From: Phycomyces nitens
Lineage: Eukaryota > Mucoromycota > Mucoromycetes > Mucorales > Phycomycetaceae
Length of the DNA stretch: 64,000 bases
Assembly (NCBI GenBank): GCA_022702545.1
Contig: JAHRBC010000006.1
Coordinates: 2,356,001-2,420,000, forward strand
Direction of reading: 5' to 3'
Below are positions 44,902-57,600 of the stretch, in pieces. The notes below the pieces were generated by a model. The model worked only from the letters and a program-made list of their open reading frames with translations, made no database searches and was not told where the DNA came from. A program made the position numbers and the translations under genes. Within the stretch, counting starts at the first letter, position 1. Each line of letters begins with the position of its first letter.

Positions 44902-45655
44902 AAAATCAACGAATCAACCAAACCAGTAAATTAGTAATCAGTGAAGTCAACGACTGAACCAAACCGATGAATTAGTAATCAGTGAAGTCTACGACTGAGC
45001 CAAACCGGTCGAAACGTATAAAATGCAAAGTCTATGACTGAGCCAAACCGGTCGAAACGTATAAGTTGCAAAGTCTACGACTGAGCCAAACCAGTAGAAA
45101 TGTATAAGTTGCGAAGTCTACGACTGAGCCAAACTGGTAGAAATGTATAAGTAGCGAAGTCTACGACTGAGCCAAACCAGTAGAAATGTATAAGTTGCGA
45201 AGTCTACGACTGAGCCAAACCAGTAGAAACGTATAAGTAGCGAAGTCAACGACTGAGCCAAACCGGTCGAAACGTATAAGTTGCGAAGTCTACGACTGAG
45301 CCAAACCAGTAGAAACATATAAGTAGCGAAGTCAACGACTGAGCCTAACCAGTAGAAATGTATAAGTAGCGAAGTCTACGACTGAGCCAAACTGGTAAAA
45401 ACATATAAGTTGCGAAGTCTACGACTGAGCCAAACCGGTCGAAACATATAAAATGCGAAGTCTACGACTGAGCCAAACCGGTCGAAACATTTAAACTGCG
45501 AAGTCTGCGACTGAGCTTAACCAGTAAAAATATTTAAACTGCGAAGTCTACGACTGAGCTAAAGAAGTAGAACCATATAACATGCGAAGTCTACGACTGA
45601 GCCAAACCAGTAAACGTATTACTTGCAAAGTCAACGACTGAGCCCAACTGGTGTG
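44902..45655. repeat. minisatellite, ~42-bp unit, about 17-18 copies
   Basis: The unit reads approximately GCGAAGTCTACGACTGAGCC followed by AAACCAGTAGAAACGTATAAGTT. The CGACTGA core recurs 17 times between about 44950 and 45635 with regular 42-43 bp spacing. The first two units carry a different spacer. The minus-strand frame at 45118-45318 is only the repeat translated and is not called as a gene. Confidence 0.92.
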
Positions 45656-45694
45656 GTGCCCGCGTAAGCGGGGAAGGAGCGTAAGCTCCTGGTC

Positions 45695-45872
45695 TATATT
45701 CTTAAAATTTTATAAAATTAGAAGTCATGTGATTTACGTTATTTTTTTCTCCCCTCTCTCCTTTCAATTTATTTTTCTTTTTACAAATTCTTTTCTTTTT
45801 ATACATCCACACACAAAAATACACTTAAACACCTCTCTTAAAATCAGACATCTTTATAAATCACATGACTTA
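45695..45872 (+). repeat. ~175-bp direct repeat, copy 2
   Basis: Second copy of 44675-44850. It lies between the minisatellite and the Helitron gene. Partial third and fourth traces follow at 45880-46015. Confidence 0.8.
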
Positions 45873-46324
45873 TAATATAAATTCTTTTCTTTTTATACAT
45901 CCACGCACAAAAAAAATATACTTTAACACCTCTTTTAAAATCAGAACATCTTTATAAATCACATGACTTATAAAAACCTTTCTTAAAATCAGACGGTATT
46001 AGAAGTCATGTGATTTATACCCAAGCTCTATTTAAATACATTTTATTTGTTCCTCACTCTCTCTTTTTCACAATGTTCTTTCTCTTAATACAGTAATATA
46101 CCTCTTGCCTCTACAAATATAAATTGCTTTAAAAGGCTATCATATCAGATCTTTATAACTGCATTAAATAAAAAACCAGCTGCCCTGACATATTTTTTGT
46201 TTGGCCTTGAAAAATAAATAATAATAAAGAGAAACTTTGCAATCATCTCTTAAGAATCTTGCAATCCCCAAGCATCAATCACCAATCCCAATCCCAATCC
46301 CCCTTTCCTCAAAACCTAACAAAA

Positions 46325-49300
46325 ATGCTTTCAACTGAGAAACGTTGCGCTTCATGCAAGCTGACTGGCCATAGCCGCAGATCTAATGCCAAATGTCCTA
46401 TGAACCCTAAAAACACTTTGCTCTTTATCCCTCAAAAGAGAACAAATGATGCTATTTCCATTGAACAAGAGTATCCTGCAGAGAGTAGCAGATGTAATAA
46501 CTATTATAATTATATTAGTATAGTACCAATTCTTATGTTAATTGTATTTTCTTCATATTCCTCTATACAGCTGCTGCTTTGAGAGTGAGAGTAGAGACTC
46601 CTCAGGAACCCGAGTTGCCCATAGAACACCCCCAAGTTTCTCTTCTCATCTCTCCTGAGATTCACAGTGAAGAACAACAACAGGATATTCTGGCTATCAA
46701 CCCTGTATCTGTTCCCCTGTTTTGTCCCAGCTGCCTTGGAACTGACCATCGTCGTATTACAAGCATTCAGTGTCCTAATAATTCAAGATATGCAAACAAT
46801 ACTGTTAGAACCCGAGAATCAGGCATGCACAACATTGCCCGACTCCCTGCAACTATTGAGCCAACTGTAGACAATAGAGGGAAAATGGACATCGAATGTC
46901 AATTCTGTGGTGCCAACATGTGGATCAAAGAAAAGTGTCAGAGCTCTTCTCTCAGCAACCCAACATTCACTATGTGTTGTGGCCAAGGAAAATATGTTCT
47001 CCCTCAACTTGAGCCAACTCCCACCGGGATTACAGAACTTCTCAACAATGCAACACCAGCTGGAAAAGATTTCTTTTCCAAAATCAGAAGATACAACAGC
47101 ACAATGAGCTTTACTTCTTTGGGTGCCAAGATCGACCATTCGGTCGGCAACAATATAGGTGGCGCCTACAGCTTCAGAATCCATGGTACCATTTGTCACA
47201 AAATTGGTTCAATCTTGCCAATGAGTGAAAGAGAGCTTGCCAGACCTCAGTTTGCTCAAATATATATTTATGATCCGGCTGCTCAGATTGAACAGCGTCA
47301 TCGAAATGCGCCAAACTTGGAGAGAGACGTTTTAGAGAAGATCCAGGCCGTTCTTATGGATATAAACCCATTTGTATCTTTGTTCAGAACCATGGATCAA
47401 GTCTCCCACCAGAATCCCAACATACAAGATCTCACTTTGCGCTTGGTTGCTGAAGGTCCCCAAGACCAAAGGCGCTATAATGCCCCAACTGCCAAGGAAG
47501 TGGCAGTATTGATTATGAACAATGAGCCTGGAACTTCCAGAGATATTGTTCTCCATACCCAGACAAATTTTCACCAAAAGATAAATGAGTATCACCGATC
47601 CTATGATGCTCTGCATTACGTCTTGCTCTTTCCTCATGGCGACGATGGCTGGACAATCAACTCGAGATCATTATCAGGAAATAACATATCAGTTATGCAG
47701 TGGTATTCTGGCTGCTTGATGTACCGCCCCAGCTCCCACCATCACCTCCACCTCTTTGGCTGCCTCTTTCAGCAATACGTTGTTGACATGTATGCAAAGC
47801 TTGAACATAACAGGTTGAACTACATCATGAGCAACCAGGACCGCCTCCGAGTGGATCTTTACAGTGGTGTACAGGATGCCATAAACCTCAATGACAATGA
47901 TTTGGCAAATCTTGGTCAGCGAGTTATCCTCCCATCATCTTTCATAGGCAGTCCACGCCATATGAGACAATTGTATCAGGATGCAATGAGCATCGTCCGC
48001 CACTTTGGCAAGCCTGACCTCTTTGTAACGTTTACCTGCAACCCGACTTGGCCAGAAATCTCCTCTGCTCTTTTGGCTGGACAAAAGGCCAACGACTGCC
48101 CTGATCTCTGCTCCCGAGTCTTTAACCTCAAGTTAAAAGAGCTTATGAATGACTTGACAAAGAATCATATTTTGGGGAAGGTCAAGGCATTTATTTATGT
48201 CATTGAGTTTCAGAAGAGAGGTCTTCCTCATGCCCACATCCTGTTGATACTTCACACAGAAGATAAACCAACAAGTGTAGAAGACTATGATCATATAGTC
48301 TCAGCTGAGTTGCCTGATCCCCAAACCGAGCCACAAGCATATGCGACTGTCCATCGTAACATGATGCATGGGCCGTGTGGTCCTACCCATCCCAACGCCA
48401 GGTGTATGGAGAATGGGAAATGCCAAAAGCGTTACCCCAAGATGTTCAATGAGGAGACAGTGGAAGATGGTACAGGATACCCTGTTTATCGCCGCCGACA
48501 AAACGGACGTTCTGTCAAAAAAGGTCCAATTGAGCTGGATAACCGCTGGGTGGTTCCCCACAACCGCTACCTTTGTGCAAAGTACCATGCACACATCAAT
48601 ATCGAAATTAGCACCTCAATTTCCGCTGTAAAATACCTCTACAAGTATGTATATAAAGGACACAATCGTGCAATGGCAGCCGTGCAATCCTCAGGCCAGC
48701 AACAACCACAACAACAACAGCAAGTAGAACAAACTGACGAAGTCGCCGAGTTTCTTGATGCACGCTATGTTTCTGCTTCTGAAGCATCATGGAGAATTTT
48801 CTCCTTCAAGCTTCATAAAGAGTATCCGGCACATCAAAGACTTGCCATACACACCGAAAATGCTCAGCAAGTTTACTACCATGACTCTGATGACATAGCT
48901 CAGCTATCAAGTATCAACACCAATACAACTCTGACATCATGGTTTGACTACAATGTTGTCAATGAAGAAGCTCGACAATATTTATACACGGAATTTCTTA
49001 CGTATTTTGTCTGGGTCAAAAAGGGGAAAACATGGAGCCCCCGCAAAAGATCTGAGAAAGGGACCATAAGCAGAGTGTATGCAGTCTCACCAAGAGATGT
49101 TGAGAAGTACTGCTTGAGGATTCTCCTCCATAACGTTTGTGGTGCCACCAGTTTTGCTGACATTCGTACTGTCAATGGTCATTTATATGAGTCCAACCAA
49201 GCTGCCTGCCGTGCTCTGGGTTTGCTTCTCGACGACAATGAATGGAGTGCATGTATGGAGGAAGCTGCATCCTATCAGATCCCATCATCATTGAGACGTT

Positions 49301-51087
49301 TGTTTGCTGTCCTTTTGGTATTCTGCGAAGTCTCAGATCCTTTTGTCCTCTGGATGTCTCATCGCACTTCTATGATCGAAGATTATCTTCACCTGGCCAG
49401 AACGAACGAGGCAGATCCTTCTTTGGAGCCCACCCAAGACATGTACAACAGATGTCTGTGGGATATTGAAACACACCTGTCCATAAACTCCCTCACTCTC
49501 ACTTCCTTTACCGGATTTATTCTCCCACCTATGCCCCAAAACCTCACTCCTTTACCAAATCGCCAGTCATCACAGCCAATCATTCAAGAACAGCAACAGC
49601 TCTGTGATGATGCCCGTTTCTTGCCCTGTCCCGACAACTTTCCTTACAATGAGGACCAATGCTTAGTATATGACACTATACTTGAAGCTGTTGATGCCTC
49701 CCAAATTGCACCAAGGCTCTTTTTTGTTGATGGACCCGGTGGTACAAGAAAGACATTTGTCTTTAATGCCTTGCTCCAGAAAGTGTGCCAAACAGGAAAA
49801 ATTGCTCTTGCTGTTGCAACCAGTGGGATTGCTGCCCTTCTGTTAGATGGTGGCCGTACAGCCCATTCTCGGTTCAAGATACCAATTGATGTTGATACCC
49901 ATTCCATTTGTTCAATTTCGGCAAATTCGCAGTTAGCTGAATTGATCAGATTAACAGAGTTGGTTATTTGGGATGAGGCATCCATGATAAGTAAGGATAT
50001 CTTTAATGCCGTAAGCCGATCTATCCAGGACATCATGAAGGCTGTGGACCCCTTGCTTGAGCATGTCCCATTTGGTGGTAAACTATTTGTCTTTGGTGGT
50101 GACTTTCGTCAGGTTCTTCCTGTCATCCCCAGAGCGTCCAGGTCCCAGATCGTGTTCCAGTGCATCAGTAGAGCCAGTGCATGGAGACATGTAAAGACAC
50201 TGAAGCTGAGGAGAAACATGAGAATTGCCCAGGCAAACACTCCTGAAGATGCAATGCAGCTCAAGAATTTTGCGGCATTTCTCTTGCAAGTAGGCAGTGG
50301 CGTTGTCCCCACCACAGGCGGTTCTGACACAGTCCCAATACCTCCAACAATGTTGATCCCGGGCCGTAACATCACTCACCTGGCCAGTGCTGTATTCCCC
50401 AACCTCTCCCCCGATTCCGCCACACCTCAATTCCTCATGGGTCACGCCATACTAACTCCAAAAAACACTGAAGTCTCCAGGCTCAACAACCTCATTATTG
50501 ATCAGTTTCCTGGGGAACTTAAAGAGTACAAAAGTGTTGATCAAGGCACAAACGAAGACGACCTCTTGGCATATCCAATTGAGCTCCTCAATTCTCTTGA
50601 TCCTGGATCCCTGCCACCCCACAACCTTCGCCTAAAAAAAGGCTGCCCTATTATGCTGCTCAGAAACCTTGATCCAAAGAATGGGCTCTGCAATGGCACA
50701 CGCCTTATATGCAGTCATCTTGGCAGATATGTCATCAAGGCAATGATTGTCACTGGGTCTAATGCTGGAAAACAGGTTCTTATCCCAAAGATCAAGCTTA
50801 ATCTATCCGGATCAAATGCTTCGATTGAGTTCCAAAGATACCAATTCCCAGTCCGTCTTGCTTTTGCCATGACTATCAATAAGTCCCAGGGCCAAACATT
50901 GGACAGTGTTGGCTTATACCTTCCTTCCCCAGTTTTTGGCCATGGCCAATTATATGTTGCCCTTTCCCGTGTGCGAAACCCATCCGGAATTAAGATTATG
51001 CTTGACACCCCCTATGACCCCAATACGCCCCAAACTACTACATTTACAACCAATGTAGTATATAAGGAAGCGTTTACAAGACATTAA
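46325..51087 (+). CDS. Helitron Rep/Pif1-helicase, Walker A Gly to Arg
   Basis: Exons 46325-46493 and 46571-51087 (77-bp GT-AG intron) encode 1561 residues. There are two N-terminal Cys-rich knuckles (CASCKLTGHSRRSNAKCP and CPSCLGTDHRR). The Helitron-like N and HUH Rep region has FVTFTCNPTWPEI, HUH residues H610 and H612 (GLPHAHILL), and the tyrosine region KYLYKYVYKGHNRA. A Pif1-type SF1 helicase follows with VIWDEASM, GGDFRQVLPVIP and a C-terminal INKSQGQTLDSVGLYL…YVALSRV. It would nick and unwind DNA for rolling-circle transposition. Walker A reads GPGGTRKT, where GPGGTGKT is the family consensus (Arg1116, AGA at 49747-49749), which should abolish ATP binding. No other lesion is seen. Confidence 0.93.
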
Positions 51088-51108
51088 CTACTATGCAATT
51101 GACTCTAA

Positions 51109-51712
51109 CACTGCAAAAGAAGGGTTGTATTAGCCAGAATTAGAGATTTTGAATTATTACGAATTTTTAAAAATGAATTCTAACTCCATCATTTTGACAA
51201 TTTTTTAATGATGAGACCTAATTTCGCATTTTATTTCATATATGAGCTCTAAATCGCATATTTGACGCAAAATAGCACACATTTTAATTGACTTTGCAAA
51301 ATAAATAAATTAAATTGGCATTATTTTTTTTTCATTTTTATAAACTATATCGATTTTTACGATTATTGCTTTTTTATTGATTGTATAGACAAAACATTCA
51401 ATATATTTAAGATGAATCAATGTGTACGTAATAATAATGACCAATATTTTAAAATAAAAAAATAATATTCAAGGATAATTAATAATTTCGGCACCATTAG
51501 TAATCCACCAATTTTTTTTGAATGTAAGAGATTGGGTTTGTAATGCTTATAAATATTAAGGGAGATTGATTCAAAGCCCAGATATCAAAAGACGATGATG
51601 AATAAATGGTGTGTTTGATAATAGGATTAATAATATATATCGTCTCGCTCTGAAATACGATTCATATAAAAAAGAGCCAAATATAATACCTCTTGCTCAT
51701 ATAATCTTTATT
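51109..51712 (+). promoter_or_regulatory. 5' terminal and upstream region of J
   Basis: About 600 bp of AT-rich sequence between the CACTGC terminus and the transposase start. It includes the uninterrupted TTAA (around 51478) that piggyBac used in J'. An upstream in-frame ATG at 51611 exists; 51713 is preferred as start. Confidence 0.4.
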
Positions 51713-54700
51713 ATGAATAACATTAAAAACGAAACATACAACCTCCTGTGCAAATGTTTGGCCTGTACCAAATATACAGCCAATGGAATATTGCAGAATG
51801 CACAAACATTCATGCGCCATAAGAATTCTGATAATGTGTCAAGCATTGGTCCCAAGGATAGAGATGATTGTAAGTGAAATTGTATATCGTTATTCATAAT
51901 CTAATAATGTTTGTTGTTAATTATTACAGCCAATGTCAGAAGCACAGTTGAAGAAGAGTCAGATATCATAATGCCTGATATTTCTAATGAGTTTATTGAT
52001 TGTAAGTGCGATATATTTTGGTTATCAATTACAGGTACTAACTTTTATTTTATTATAGATGAAGACAGCTTTTCTATCATGTCAGTCAAAACTACTGGAC
52101 AACAGATACCTTTCTTGAGAGAAGACGATGTTTTTGACGTTGAGGAGGAATCAGATGTTGAGTCATCACTCATTGCAGCTGACAATGAGGATTCCGATTC
52201 AAATGATGAATCTAGCGATGAAGATGAGACTGAGATTGATGGCGGCAATGGTTTTGAACAAATGATGGCTTCAAGTATGTATACATAAAATACAAACATA
52301 TTTAATTGTATACAAGTTATTTATCATATACTTTCCTTTGTAGTTGGATCCTTGAAGATTCATAACATGTCCCAAACCAGCCAGTTCATGGCTATCTTTG
52401 GCGTTATCTTCCAAGCATTCTACTTGGTTCAAACGGGAGGATCGGCCATGCTCAAATTCTTTCACCATCTTCTTGTTGCCTTTGAGAAGGATGCTGACCT
52501 GCCACTTACTGTCAATGCCTTGAAAGCAATGACCGGATTTGACGTAATGACCAAAGGCATTGTAAAGTACACCGTTTGCAACAAGTGCTTTGCAATCTAC
52601 TCGCCAGACAATCATCAGCCAACATGCACTTTCAAGAAATACTCCAGCACGCATACCCAAATTTGCAACAATCCAATTTTCACCGATCCATCTGCCAGAG
52701 ATCCAATCCCGTTCATGGTATTCCCATACAGCTCACTCAAGAATACTTTGACACAGTATCTCTGTAAGCCTGGATTTGAGGACAAGCTGTTCCAATGGAG
52801 ATCAAGAGAGACCGTGGAGAACACCTTCCTTGACATATATGATGGTGCAATGTGGAATGAGTTGCTCGATGATAATGATATGCCATTTGTTGACGATGAC
52901 TATTCCCTCATGTTGACATTGAACGTGGATTGGTTTCAGCCATTCGATGGGCGCACTCATGCCAGTGGTGCTTTATATCTGTCAATTAATAACTTGCCCA
53001 GAGAGGAAAGGATGAAGCCAGAAAACATCATTCTTGTTGGCGTCATGCCAGGGCCAAAGGAAGCAAAGACCGATCAGATGAACAACTTTCTTGAGCCTCT
53101 TGTTGACGAGTTGGTTGACTTTTACACTGGAATGACAATCAAGACGGCCATGTTCCCTGGTGGTGTTCGTGTTCGTGCTGCTCTCATGTGTGTTGCCTGC
53201 GATATACCAGCTGCAAGAAAAACCGCGGGATTTACAGGGCATGCAAGCACCAACGCTTGTCACAAGTGTGCACGTCAGTTTTCGGTGATCGATGGATCGA
53301 GCAAGATCGATTACTCTGGGTTTGACGTTGAGAATTGGACACCAAGAGAAAAGGCAGCCAATGCTGTGCATGCCGAAATGTGGTTCAATGCAGAATCAGA
53401 CGTCGAACGGGCAGAGTTGGAGAAAAACAATGGTACCCGATATTCTGAATTGCATCGCCTACACTACTTTGATCCTGTCCGGTGTACGATCGTAGATCCT
53501 ATGCACAACTTGTTTCTTGGTACAGCCAAACGGATGATCAGCATTTGGAGAGACCTCAGTTATTTTCCCAGCACCACTCTTGCCCGCATGCAACATCTGG
53601 CAGATTCCATTCTTGTTCCTCCTGGATATGCTGTATTGTCCAACAAAATTGCTTCTGGGTTCCCATATATGAAGGCAGACGAGTGGCGATCGTGGTGTCT
53701 TGTGTATTCGCTGGTTGTCCTGGAGAATGCTTTGCCAGAAACAGACTACAATAACTGGCTAGTATTCGTTGATGCATGCCGTCTATTGACAGGACCATCT
53801 GTCACGACTCAGAGTATAGACGAGGCACACCAGCTCCTTGGCAATTTTGGTGAAAAGTGCGAGATTTTGTATGGAACTGTCAGCATCACACCAAACATGC
53901 ATCTGCATATGCATTTACGTGAGTCCATGCTTGACTTTGGCCCTGTCTATGCATTCTGGTTGTATAGCTTTGAACGATACAATGGCAAGCTCAAGAATAT
54001 CAAGACAAATCGCCGCAATGGATTCGAGGTCACTTTCATGAAGGTCTTCTTGGAAAAGGGATTCATCAGCAACTTTCTTCAGTTCTATTCTGCCAAACTT
54101 TCACCACCCATGGTAGAATTTCTCCAAGAAGTTGCTCAAATAGCACCGACGCCTGTAAGATCCTTGGTGAACTCTGAGTACGGCCACCCTCCATATATGC
54201 AATTCAATCTCAACATGTTCCTCCAAGCTGCCACCAATCCATGGTTTAATGTCACTGGAAGTGAAGCCCTGCCATTGACCTCGTTGCCATTGAAATTGTC
54301 GCCTTTATCTATAATGACTGGCAATCATTATAAGTACTTGGTCGAATTCTATAACAAGGCTTACCAAGACACTGGGATTTCCTTCTGTGCCACGGATAGC
54401 ATCCCACTTGGAGGGCATGTCTATATCAATGACCGGATTCACAAGATGAAGAAGATTTCGTTGCTAGGACAAGAGTATTGGAGTGGTGAAAAGAAAAAGC
54501 GCGGTTCTTTTGTACAAGTCTTGTTTCTGGACAATTCGACAAGTGAATTCGTTGCATTTCCCGGCCAGATTGAGTATTTATTTACTCATGTTATCAAGAT
54601 TGGTGGAATCGAAAGAGTTTCTACTTTTGCTTTCGTCAAATGGTTTCCGACGTATAATGCTGGCAGATATCAACCGTTGATCAACCAAGGTCTGGAGCTG

Positions 54701-54847
54701 TGGGAAAAGGGGTTTTTAGAGGAGACCATTGAGTGTATTATTCCAGTACATCGTCTGCATTCTTGCTTTGCATTGACAACTCACAATCTCCAACAAGGGT
54801 CTCAAAAACGCCTGATTATTCCATTACCTAGAAAAGTCGTCACTTAA
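51713..54847 (+). CDS. tnp2-type CACTA transposase of J, intact
   Basis: Exons 51713-51869, 51930-52001, 52059-52274 and 52344-54847 total 2949 nt, 982 residues, all frames joining exactly. Exon 1 has a Cys cluster (LLCKCLACTKY) and exon 3 a long acidic stretch (DNEDSDSNDESSDEDETE). The tnp2 domain has NVDWFQPFDG (D344 probably catalytic), NNLPREERMKPENIILVG, MPGPKEAKTDQ, CDIPAARKTAGFTGH with a following CHKC, VDPMHNLFLGTAKRM and FGPVYAFWLYSFERYNG. The start was chosen so that the Cys cluster aligns with other family members. This DDE transposase could mobilise J and J'. Confidence 0.93.
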
Positions 54848-55378
54848 TAAAAAATTGCGTTTTTGACCACAAACATCAGCCACGTAATGCTTATTTTTCT
54901 TGTTTTACTTTACCATCTGTTATTTTATCAATACATTTTTAAGATTGATTAAAATATTAGATTGATATATACAAGTTTCATGTTCTTTAAAACAGATATC
55001 AAAACAAATATTTATTTTCTTCAGCTCATTATGCGATAAGCCAAGTAGCTGTTTATTTAATACCTGATAATCAGCTATATTTTAAAGTTTATACTACATA
55101 ATATACTAAAAATTTTCATTTAAATTCCAAGTTTATAAAGCCGATGAAAATATTTTATTTTACTATTAAATATTTGTTTTGCAATAATTATGACTAAAAT
55201 AAAATAACCATTAAAAATAATATTGTTTCTCACCATCTTGTCTTTCTTTATTTTTTAATGCTTCAACAATACAAAAACGAGTAATGCCAATCCTACCACC
55301 ATCATCTTCCAGCCCAACAACTTGTTTCAACTTATTCAATAAAGACCATTATATCAAGACAACCAAATACAAATATTT
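54848..55378. other. intergenic tract between convergent genes of J
   Basis: AT-rich, 531 bp, mirror of 8110-8639. Likely holds both 3' UTRs. Nothing else is seen. Confidence 0.5.
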
Positions 55379-56476
55379 TTATTGCCGTGTTGCAATCCAC
55401 TTGGCAACACGCGCCTTCTGCTCTTTTGACAATTCAATATGTCTACTTTCAACAGGACAAGAAGAAAAGTCAATGACCTTCATCTTCTTTTCCTTGCTCC
55501 TCTGGGCTTTCAACTCGCCCAAGTACTCCTCGACCTATATCATAATCAAATTAATTAATTATATGAAGCACATCAAATTTGCCCGAACAATATCTTACCA
55601 AAGGATGTCTGTTACTGGGAGTATAAACGGTATACTCCCGTTGCTCATCATCAGACTCAATGTCAGACAACATCTCTTTGTCTAAGAGATCCTCGACTGT
55701 CTCTCCATACTTGGACTCCAAGTTCGCCCTGTCTGCCAAATGCAGCCTCTTGTAGGCGGCGAGGACCTATTTCAAAATCAAGTATTAGAAGTATGAAAAC
55801 AAATATTATATTATACTAACTCTTGTTTTTCTCGTACGTCTACGAGAAGACTGGTTTCGCTTAGCTAACTTTTCTGGCGAGGTGTTAGCTCTGTTTAGCT
55901 TGTACGAGATATGCCGTCTTGTTTTTTCCTCTATGACTGCAGACGCAAGAGGCTGTCCTTCGGGCTGTTGATGGATATACATCCGGACCTTGTCTGCAAT
56001 AGGCCGGTTGGATGAAGAGAGTGCCCCCTCATTCATTGTCAATGGTGTAGACACCAAGACATTCCTTGTCTCTGATCGTATGAGGCGCTATATGACATAG
56101 GGTAAGTAATTCATCAATATAAAATTAATATTTATATATAGATATCCTACCGAGACCGATGGAAGTCGATACTTCATATACATCTGTGGTGGTGGAGCTT
56201 GATGGGGGAAACTTGGCTACTGTTGCCATTCGAGTTCTTGAGGGATTCCATCCCTTGATGGACCTGCTGCAACAGGACATGCGACTCATTCAGTCTTGTC
56301 TGAAGAGCCGACAGGTTTGACAACACTGCGCCGTCCTGTTCAGCGTTGTTGCTTGGAGCAGGAAGGATCGTCTGCATCACGGTTCCTGCTGGTCTAGTGC
56401 CACTAGTCTTACCAATCGACTTCTTGGTAGTCGACTTGTAGGTCTTTTTAGAGCTTGATGATATAAATTGAGACAT
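55379..56476 (-). pseudogene. accessory protein gene of J, one 1-nt deletion
   Basis: Exons 56476-56151, 56087-55821, 55766-55599 and 55534-55379. The G-run at 56204-56208 has five bases where J' has six, shifting exon 1 after SSQVSP. In J', restoring only its TGA would give 305 residues. Apart from this base the J copy is open, with CGA where J' has TGA. Features: Ser/Lys-rich N terminus, helical segment, Arg-rich exon 2 end (RRRTRKTR), acidic middle (DIESDDEQRE) and charged C-terminal helix. It is convergent to the transposase. The homopolymer position makes a sequencing error possible, in which case the gene would be intact. Confidence 0.75.
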
Positions 56477-57600
56477 TGAATACTAGAAAAATATATTAAA
56501 GTGTGAGGTTCGTTGATTATGAATATCTATTTTCCAATAGATTTTGAAATATTCCGTAAATAATACATACATGAGAAAGTAATTAAAAGTAATTAAAAAG
56601 TATACTTCTTTCTAAAGAGGTTTTATAGTATTTTGATCTTTGCTTACATTATGCTGTCAGGTATACTTAGTAATCTGCTTCAACTGGCAAATCCATTTAA
56701 TTTGCTTGCACTGACTAATCCATTTGTAATATTTGGGCTCTGTTTCAAAAATACAAATCGTTTTATTAAGTGGGCTTATTAGTTCCACGTCACGTTCGGG
56801 ACACTCAATATCGCCATTGATCTCTATTGGATTATTGCTTTCAACCTTTGTTCTTTTCTTTTCTTTTCCTTTCCTTTACTTTTCGGCATGGTAAGCATCA
56901 TTCTCTTTTAAATTTTTTTTTACTCATCATGACTTTATATTTGTCCAGATATTCTTTTCTATATCCATACAAGGGCTGCTGGTTTATGTCAATAACTCTG
57001 GTATACTGGTAATGTTCTTTTTATTATCTCATTCAGTTTCCACAAGCTCATTGCTCTGCTTAGTAATTCACGGCCTCCCATTACAAACAAATACAGAGGA
57101 GCACTTTGCTGTATATTATGGTATGATGACACTCCTTTATACACTAGACATGCTTTATTAACATTCGTTCCATTCATTAGAATTTTTTCGGTCATCTGGT
57201 ATGTGCCGATTCCATGTCATCTGGTCAGTAATTGTGTCCGCTATACCCATTACCAAGTAAGTATACAACCTTTCAGCCCTTATATTACTTTACTAATCTC
57301 TTATCTAATAGATGTAATCGAAATATTCTTCATCTGGTTGGCCATTGCGCCCATTGCGCCCATTACACTGATGACCAAGTAAGTATATAACCACTCAACG
57401 TTTATATTATTTTCCTGACATATTCTTCATAGATATTACCGAAATTTTTTATACCATTTATCAAAGTATTCAAGTTTTCTCGATATAAATACCAATGTAA
57501 GTATTGTTGTTCCATTCAAATTATTTTACAGTCTGCTAAAATACACCTATGAAAATTATCTAGCCACCCTTTTTTTTTCAAAAGAAAACAAACACCCACG
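56477..57600 (+). other. splice-like multi-block region of J
   Basis: Blocks are bounded by donor/acceptor-like pairs on the plus strand: GGCATG|GTAAGC … TTTGTCCAG, ATACTG|GTAATG, TTACCAA|GTAAGTATAC … TCTAATAG, GACCAA|GTAAGTATAT … TTCATAG and AAT|GTAAGTATTG … TTTTACAG. Neighbouring blocks share CCATTGCGCC and CATTAC sequence. No frame joins through them. It occupies the same place, beyond the accessory gene, as the arrays in I and F. Confidence 0.45.

Larger units (their letters stand above)
44640..51108 (+). mobile_element. Helitron, 3' terminus missing
   Basis: The evidence is the Rep-helicase gene at 46325-51087. The upstream minisatellite and direct repeats probably belong to its 5' region, but I could not fix a 5' TC terminus. 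Only 21 bases follow the stop codon before element J begins, so the 3' hairpin and CTRR end are absent. The left boundary given is approximate. Confidence 0.55.

Noticed and set aside
45118..45318. 66-residue minus-strand frame
   Set aside because: It is only the 42-bp repeat translated; 42-43 bp units shift frame and give periodic filler.
44902..45655. CRISPR-like array
   Set aside because: Units are contiguous 42-43 bp minisatellite copies without unique spacers, next to a eukaryotic Helitron gene with introns.
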